Shown here piece after piece: positions 4,917 to 9,564 of a stretch of DNA of 9,564 nt (position 1 is the first letter of the stretch; each line of letters opens with the position of its first letter). The stretch is from Deltaproteobacteria bacterium (GTDB lineage Bacteria; Myxococcota_A; UBA9160; SMWR01): positions 1-9,564 of the forward strand of contig JAJDAM010000451.1 in the NCBI GenBank assembly GCA_029261905.1, read 5' to 3'. A program made the translations under genes and the position numbers. The notes under the pieces were generated by a model. That model was not told the DNA's origin. It saw only the letters and a program-made list of their open reading frames with translations, and searched no databases.

Positions 4917-6452
4917 ATGTCAGTCGTCGACGGAGGACCGCAGGTCCGACTGAGAAATTGGTTCGATCGGCCGTACGATGATGCGATCTCGGCGGCGCGT
5001 ACCTGCTACGCGACTCGAGTCATCGGACCTGAAGAGATCACCGACCGCCAACGTCAGAGCATCGGACCCTTGACGTTCGACGGGGGTCACCACACGGTGT
5101 TCCAACACGCGACATTCGAGTTTGCGCTGTCGGGAATCTCGCGTCAGCTCGTTTGGTCGTTCCTGCACGGCTTTCCGTTCTACAACACCGAACAACAGAG
5201 CCAACGCTACGTCCGCCTCGACGAGGTCACCGCACACGTTCCGCCCACATTGGGTGGACTCGACCGAGAGCGCTTCGAAGCATCGCTGAGTGACTCGTGG
5301 CGGGCCTATGGAGAGCTCACGCAGAGGTTGACCCCGGTGACCGGCCGCATTCTCTCGGATTTGTGGAGGCTTACGGAGCGGAAGTCGGTCGCATTCGGAA
5401 AGAACATCGAACGCGAGGCCGAGAAGCGTGCCATCGAAACCGCGCGCTACGTGCTTCCGATCGCCTGTCACACCGCGATGGTCTACACCGTGTCGGGTAT
5501 CGTTTTGCACCGCTTGCGACGCATGGCGCGGGTCGGGGACGTACCGATCGAGGCGATGGACGTCGTTGGCCGGATGGTCCGCGAAGTGGAGTGTGTAGAC
5601 CCGGACTTCTTCTCCAAGATCGGCGAGGATCCGATCGCGAGCGAAGACGTGGTCGAAACACGCTACGCGCCAGCCGGTGTCGGTGATCCGGTTGCCATCG
5701 AAGCGTTCGACAAGTCACTCGATGGGCGCAGCTCCCGGTTGATCGATTACAGCCAGCGGGCACCCGAGGTGATCGCCGATGCGGTCCGCAACGTCCTCGG
5801 GCGATTCGACCTCGATGACGAGGCCGCCCTCGAGCTCGTCCTCGACCCAGCTCAGAACAGCTACCGGGTCGACACATTGAACGTATCGACCCATGCCCCG
5901 ATCATGCGCACGTTGGCGCACGCCTACTACACGTTCCGCCGCAAGCTGTCGCACACCGCCGACTCGCAGGACCAGCGTCATCGCACGGTCCCGGGCTCAC
6001 GGCCGTTGCTGAGCCGGACGGTTCCGGCAGACGTCGACGTCATCGAACCCGAGCTCATCCGCGACGATCCGGGAGCACACGAGATGTTCCGCGAGGCCGT
6101 GGGCGCAGCCTGGCATGCGCGCCGCCAGCTGCTGGATTCTGGCGTCGATCCGGAGCTCGCTCTGTATGTGCTGCCCAATGCATTGGCGGTGCGCTTCGAC
6201 GAGTCCGGGTCGCTACTCGATCTGATCCACAAGTGGACCATGCGTACCTGCCTCAATGCGCAGCGCGAAATCTGGCAGGCGTCGATGGACGAGATCGAAC
6301 AAGTCGGTGAAGTCCATCCGAGTCTCATCAAGCACGTGGGTCCCCCCTGTTTCGTCAGGACGGGTGTCGTCCGCCCACGCTGCACCGAGGGTTCACACTT
6401 CTGTGGAGTACCCGTATGGAAATCCTTTCCGGAAGTCGAGCGCACGATTTGA
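4917..6452 (+). CDS. thyX: Long two-domain ThyX-like flavin-dependent thymidylate synthase homologue
   Basis: 511 aa, about twice the usual ThyX length of 220-250. Domain 1 (about 14-250) has the ThyX layout: GHHTVFQHATFEFALSGISRQL (57-78, shown here only as the key block), then FPFYNTEQQSQRY (86-98) where canonical ThyX has RHRxxSxNExSxRY, and ARYVLP (176-181) with the following helix. Domain 2 (about 315-465) looks like a second, more diverged copy: KLSHTADSQDQRHR (343-356), ALYVLPNALAVRF (415-427), AQREIW (448-453). Three cysteines (478, 489, 496) end the protein. ThyX makes dTMP from dUMP using FAD, NADPH and methylene-tetrahydrofolate. Long ThyX variants are known, in Chlamydia as I recall. 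The start at 4917 is chosen because of GGGGGG six bases upstream; an in-frame ATG at 4899 is the alternative. Activity is uncertain because the signature is altered. Confidence 0.82.
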   Translation: MSVVDGGPQVRLRNWFDRPYDDAISAARTCYATRVIGPEEITDRQRQSIGPLTFDGGHHTVFQHATFEFALSGISRQLVWSFLHGFPFYNTEQQSQRYVRLDEVTAHVPPTLGGLDRERFEASLSDSWRAYGELTQRLTPVTGRILSDLWRLTERKSVAFGKNIEREAEKRAIETARYVLPIACHTAMVYTVSGIVLHRLRRMARVGDVPIEAMDVVGRMVREVECVDPDFFSKIGEDPIASEDVVETRYAPAGVGDPVAIEAFDKSLDGRSSRLIDYSQRAPEVIADAVRNVLGRFDLDDEAALELVLDPAQNSYRVDTLNVSTHAPIMRTLAHAYYTFRRKLSHTADSQDQRHRTVPGSRPLLSRTVPADVDVIEPELIRDDPGAHEMFREAVGAAWHARRQLLDSGVDPELALYVLPNALAVRFDESGSLLDLIHKWTMRTCLNAQREIWQASMDEIEQVGEVHPSLIKHVGPPCFVRTGVVRPRCTEGSHFCGVPVWKSFPEVERTI

Positions 6453-7189
6453 AACCCGCCGCCGTCGCAGGATTCGTGGTGGCGCTGGTGGCGGTGGTAC
6501 TGCTGCTCCCTGCTGCGGCTGCGGCGCAGCCAGATCTCGTCGGGTCGTGGCACGTTCTGGTTCACTACAAAGACGAAAACGCACAACACCCCGAACGAGA
6601 GCGCTGGGACGACCGTGTCTGGGTGTTCGAAAAGGCGGGAAGCCGCTTGCGCTGGACCGAGTACCCGATCGTCGTTTTCGACGAACAGACCGGGCGGTTC
6701 GATTCGTCGATGGGACGCTCGGCGCGCGTACTGCAGTTTTGGACACCGAACGAGGTACAGCTCGCCGATATCCAAGACGGACTCGCCGTCAACGAGCGCG
6801 GCATGAAATCCAAGAGCCTGCGCAAATCTGACGACGGTTGGGCATCGTTCGCGCGGGCTTCGGCCGCATCTGCGTCGGTGATCGGCTACACCGAATATTG
6901 GAGCATCGAGAACCAACCCGCGGGGCCGGTCTTCAAGAGAGAAGACGTGCTGGGTTCCGAGCGCTCGGAAGATCTCGACGGTGTCACGCTGTATACGACC
7001 GAGGCCATCGAATCCGGTGGGACGGTGTTGCGCGGCAAGTTCGTCCGTGACGGCACCCGCCACGGCACCTTCCAGATGATGCGTGCGGCCGGTACGGAAG
7101 GCTTGAAGACCGATGGCAAGACACCGAACGAAAAAGCCAACGACCGCGGTCGAAAAGCGCTGGAAGCCCTCGGCTACGGCGGGGAGTAA
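6416..7189 (+). CDS. Secreted protein of unknown function
   Basis: 257 aa. A charged N-terminus, a hydrophobic run at about 15-32 and AAAAAQP make a clear Sec signal peptide with likely cleavage near residue 37, so the mature protein is periplasmic or exported. The mature part opens with a GSWHVLVHYKDEN stretch and is rich in tryptophan and aromatics in short beta-like segments, suggesting a small beta-rich fold, perhaps lipocalin-like. I do not recognise the family. The last 25 residues are basic and polar. GGAG seven bases before the ATG supports the start at 6416, which lies inside the last 37 bases of the ThyX-like gene, so the two are probably translationally linked in one operon. No cysteine follows the signal region, so it is not a lipoprotein. 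Confidence 0.8.
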   Translation: MEILSGSRAHDLKPAAVAGFVVALVAVVLLLPAAAAAQPDLVGSWHVLVHYKDENAQHPERERWDDRVWVFEKAGSRLRWTEYPIVVFDEQTGRFDSSMGRSARVLQFWTPNEVQLADIQDGLAVNERGMKSKSLRKSDDGWASFARASAASASVIGYTEYWSIENQPAGPVFKREDVLGSERSEDLDGVTLYTTEAIESGGTVLRGKFVRDGTRHGTFQMMRAAGTEGLKTDGKTPNEKANDRGRKALEALGYGGE

Positions 7190-7220
7190 GCCGGATCGCG
7201 CGAGCCCGGACGCAGCCCGA

Positions 7221-7685
7221 GTGGTCCGCCGAGCCGGTCTGCGCGATCTGGATGCGCTCGCAAGGCTTTGGGCGGAACTCACCGAGCATCACCGGGATAT
7301 CGATCCGATCTTCGCGATCCGTCCTGGCGCGGATCTCGAGATTCGACACCTGGTCGAGGTGATGTTGCGCGATCCCGACGGCGCCGTGTTCGTCGGCGAG
7401 TCGTCGCCCGGCACCCTGTTGGGCTTCTGCGCGGTTCGGATCGACCGCGCCCCGCCGATCCTGGTCGAGATCGAGCGCGCCGAGATCACGGATTTGCTGG
7501 TTCGCGTCGGCGAGCGTCGCAGTGGTTTGGGGCGCAGATTGTTCGAAAGCGCGACCGCATGGGTCAAGGAGCAGGGTCTCGATCGCTGCGAGGTGCGCGT
7601 CGCGGCGGGAAACTCCGAGGGCCAGGCGTTCTGGCGAGCGATGGGTTTCGGCGACCTGATGAACGTCTTACAGCGGGGGTTGTAG
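7221..7685 (+). CDS. GNAT-family N-acetyltransferase
   Basis: 154 aa from a GTG at 7221, typical for a single-domain GNAT. It opens VVRRAGLRDLDALARLW, the usual first strand and helix. The AEITDLLVRVGERR strand (88-100) leads into the acetyl-CoA pyrophosphate loop R-R-S-G-L-G (99-104, R/QxxGxG). The C-terminal part has the N...AFWRAMGF motif (131-143) of the family. It transfers an acetyl group from acetyl-CoA to an amine; the substrate cannot be told. An in-frame ATG at 7113 would add 36 polar residues and overlap the upstream gene by 77 bp. I prefer the GTG because the fold begins there, but no good Shine-Dalgarno is seen for either. It is the last gene of the rightward group, 31 bp after the secreted protein. 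Confidence 0.88.
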   Translation: MVRRAGLRDLDALARLWAELTEHHRDIDPIFAIRPGADLEIRHLVEVMLRDPDGAVFVGESSPGTLLGFCAVRIDRAPPILVEIERAEITDLLVRVGERRSGLGRRLFESATAWVKEQGLDRCEVRVAAGNSEGQAFWRAMGFGDLMNVLQRGL

Positions 7686-9266
7686 CGCCGCGTTCGTCAT
7701 CCACCGGTCGCGAACCGGGTGCGCACGTCTGGCCGACAGCATCGTGGCCAAGACCAACAGCGCGGCCCACTGCGAAGGGGTGCGACCGGGTGCCGGCACC
7801 AGTGTTCGTACCATGCCGTCTCGCTTGGTCAGAAGATAGATCTCGCCATCGGTGTCGATCCCGAACCGCAGGTCGGGCCGCGAGCTTGCGACCTGTTCTA
7901 CCAGCGTGGTCTCGATTCCGTCTGCGAGCAGCGTCAGCTCGCTGATCGATGCGGGGTTGGTTCCAAGCACCGTATCGGCGTCGAGCAGATCGCTCATCGG
8001 AACATGGAAGACCCTTCCATTCGCGATGTCCCCGAAGATGTAGTGGCCGGACAGCTGTGGCAGCAGCGAACCGCGATAGACGAAACCGCCGACGATCGCG
8101 AAGCCCTCGTCGTGACCGTATTGGGCCGCGGGATACAGGAACCCGAAGCTCGCGTCGTTGCCGGGACGCGGAATCGGGTTGTTCTGGTCGAAGTGATCGA
8201 GCACGAAGTTCCCCTCTCGTTCGCTCCAACCGTAATTCCCGCCCGGCGTCCCGATGTTGATTTCCTCGGCACCGACTTGCCCGATATCGGAGATCAACAT
8301 CGTGCCCTGGCCACCCGTGTCCCAACTGAAGCGGTGGGGGTTGCGAAATCCGAAGGCCCAGACTTCCTCGAGGATTCCATCTTCGTTGCCGACGAAGGGG
8401 TTGCCGCTCGGGATGCCGTATTGGTCGTTGGTGGGATAGGACGGCGTGCCCGATCCCAACGGATCGATGCGCAGGATGCAGCCGAACGTGTTGTTCGGGT
8501 CTTGCGCGGTGCGCTGCGGATCGATTTCGCCACCGGCGTTGGCCGAGTAATTGCCGCCATCACCGGTCGCGATGTACAGCAGGCCGTAGTCGGCGTCGCT
8601 GGGCGCAGCGTTCGGGTCGAACCCGATCTGTCCCATGTTGTGATCGCGATGGGGTTGTACGACGCGGATCAGCACCCGTCTCGACGTCGCGTCGATCGCA
8701 TCCGGATTCGCCGCATCGACTCGCCACTCGCTGAGTACGTCGAAATGGGTGGCGACGCCGAAGGGGTTGTCGAAATCTGCAGTCCCCGTCGCCGCCGATT
8801 CGCTGGTGACCGTGTAGAAACGTCCCTCGCCGGCGGCACCGGTGCTCGCGTAGTCGGGGTGGAAGGCGAAGGTAGAAAGCCCCGTTTGTAGACCGACCGT
8901 ATCGAGGTCCGCCCCGAGAAAGGCGGCCACATCGAGGAACGGCACGGCGTCGACGTCGTTGCCCCGCAAGATCCACAATCGCCCGCGCATGTCGTTGACG
9001 AACAAGCGTCCCGACCCATCCGGAGCCGGGATCAGCAGGTTCAGCCTGGCGAGTGGTCGAACCGGAGAGCTGGCCGGCACCTGGGCGACGTCGATCAACT
9101 CGGCTGCGACTCCGGATCGGGTGATCGAAGCGGGGGCGGGTTGCGCCGCAATCGGCTGAGAGCCCACTCCGATCGACGCGACGATCGAAAAAACGATCAG
9201 ACAGCGGGCGAATACCGCCGGTCGGCGCGTGTCGTTCGGTATCGCACGGTCGTTGGACTCGAGCAC
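7668..9266 (-). CDS. Secreted glucose/sorbosone dehydrogenase-family (PQQ-type) beta-propeller protein
   Basis: About 532 aa from the GTG at 9266. A basic N-terminus, a hydrophobic core (22-34) and IAAQPA form a signal peptide, so it acts outside the cytoplasm. The body is a beta-propeller of the GSDH family: RLFVNDMRGRLWIL early, the catalytic-histidine block HRDHNMGQIGF (206-215), YIATGDGG (231-238), FGFRNPHRFSWD (305-316), GGNYGW (342-347) and GGFVYRG (393-399). Relatives oxidise sugars with PQQ and calcium; substrate unknown. The tail reads VPAPG (490-494), a hydrophobic stretch, then ARR (512-514), resembling a PEP-CTERM sorting signal, though about 18 residues follow the arginines. No ATG exists near the N-terminus. 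GTG at 9290 or TTG at 9413 are alternatives, none with a clear ribosome-binding site. The 3' end overlaps the GNAT gene tail-to-tail by 18 bp. Confidence 0.87.
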   Translation of the reverse strand: MLESNDRAIPNDTRRPAVFARCLIVFSIVASIGVGSQPIAAQPAPASITRSGVAAELIDVAQVPASSPVRPLARLNLLIPAPDGSGRLFVNDMRGRLWILRGNDVDAVPFLDVAAFLGADLDTVGLQTGLSTFAFHPDYASTGAAGEGRFYTVTSESAATGTADFDNPFGVATHFDVLSEWRVDAANPDAIDATSRRVLIRVVQPHRDHNMGQIGFDPNAAPSDADYGLLYIATGDGGNYSANAGGEIDPQRTAQDPNNTFGCILRIDPLGSGTPSYPTNDQYGIPSGNPFVGNEDGILEEVWAFGFRNPHRFSWDTGGQGTMLISDIGQVGAEEINIGTPGGNYGWSEREGNFVLDHFDQNNPIPRPGNDASFGFLYPAAQYGHDEGFAIVGGFVYRGSLLPQLSGHYIFGDIANGRVFHVPMSDLLDADTVLGTNPASISELTLLADGIETTLVEQVASSRPDLRFGIDTDGEIYLLTKRDGMVRTLVPAPGRTPSQWAALLVLATMLSARRAHPVRDRWMTNAALQPPL

Positions 9267-9497
9267 AGTCACAGTGGGATAGTGAACCACAACAGCCGGT
9301 CTGGTTGAACGGCGAAGCGAATTGGGGCGGATTGCCGGCTCTCGGCGCGTCCCAGCGCTTCGCGCGCATCCGTCAAAGCGCCTACGCGCACAGATCCTAT
9401 GGATCCTCTCCAAGATCGCCCGTAAATCCCGGAGAAACCAGAGCGCACCACCGCGATCGGCGCGGTACGCGTGACGGTCAGATCCAGGAGACGAGCC
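9267..9497. other. Divergent spacer between the GSDH-family gene and the right-edge gene
   Basis: About 231 bp if the GSDH start is at 9266. Both genes point away from it, so it should hold two promoters, but I see no clear -35/-10 or -24/-12 match on either strand. The GSDH frame stays open through it up to a TTG at 9413, so part may be coding. Confidence 0.35.
9486..9490 (+). promoter_or_regulatory. Shine-Dalgarno of the right-edge gene
   Basis: AGGAG seven bases before the ATG at 9498, an ideal spacing. It supports a real gene start although only 67 bases of the gene are visible. Confidence 0.75.
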
Positions 9498-9564
9498 ATG
9501 AGCATTTCAAAGAGCGGAGCGATCGTCGTCGTGGGTGCCTTGCTGCTGGCCGGCCAGGCCGGGG
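9498..9564 (+). CDS. N-terminus of an exported protein (partial, runs off right edge)
   Basis: Only 22 codons are visible: MSISKSGA, then a hydrophobic run IVVVGALLLAGQAG. Short basic N-terminus plus hydrophobic core is the start of a Sec signal peptide or a lipoprotein leader; the cleavage site is outside the window. The start is backed by AGGAG seven bases upstream. It is divergent from the GSDH-family gene. Function cannot be inferred. Confidence 0.7.
   Translation, partial: MSISKSGAIVVVGALLLAGQAG

Noticed and set aside
5978..7282. Minus-strand 434-codon frame opposite the ThyX-like and secreted-protein genes
   Set aside because: No domain or signal; it spans parts of three plus-strand genes that have recognisable features and ribosome-binding sites.

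Overview
The window is GC-rich and compact. Nearly all of it is coding on one strand or the other. The mix of genes (sigma-54 activator, HD-GYP response regulator, secreted PQQ-type sugar dehydrogenase with a PEP-CTERM-like tail) resembles an environmental deltaproteobacterial lineage such as Myxococcota or Desulfobacterota. This is inference: no rRNA or other marker gene is present, and I see no insertion sequence, tRNA, CRISPR or phage gene.

Left block, minus strand, positions 1-4523 plus its control region up to about 4707. Transcription runs right to left. A 684-residue sensor-like protein (2469-4523) is followed after 74 bp by an NtrC-type sigma-54 activator with receiver (1024-2394). 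After a 255-bp spacer comes a receiver/HD-GYP protein (start at 768, running off the left edge). The sensor is unusual: it fuses a pseudo-receiver, an NtrC-like AAA+ domain that has lost its catalytic residues and sigma-54 loop, a flexible linker, a normal phosphoacceptor-histidine domain and a badly eroded ATPase domain. Two sequences match the sigma-54 -24/-12 consensus on the minus strand. One lies before the sensor/activator pair (4693-4707, essentially perfect) and one before the HD-GYP gene (798-812, with correct leader and Shine-Dalgarno spacing). The simplest reading is a self-contained circuit: the activator drives its own operon and a probable c-di-GMP phosphodiesterase response regulator.

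Middle, 4524-4916: a 393-bp divergent control region without a convincing gene. It holds the sigma-54 promoter, a six-copy 12-bp tandem repeat at the predicted transcript start, and stacked inverted repeats in an A/T-rich patch, ending in a 15-bp palindrome just before the ribosome-binding site of the rightward operon.

Rightward block, plus strand, 4917-7685: a long, apparently two-domain ThyX-like flavin-dependent thymidylate synthase homologue (511 aa), an overlapping secreted protein of unknown function, and a GNAT acetyltransferase. They are tightly packed and probably co-transcribed. The last gene overlaps tail-to-tail by 18 bp with the next block.

Right end: a secreted glucose/sorbosone-dehydrogenase-family protein on the minus strand (ending at 7668), then, divergently, the first 22 codons of a signal-peptide-bearing protein that leaves the window (9498 onward).
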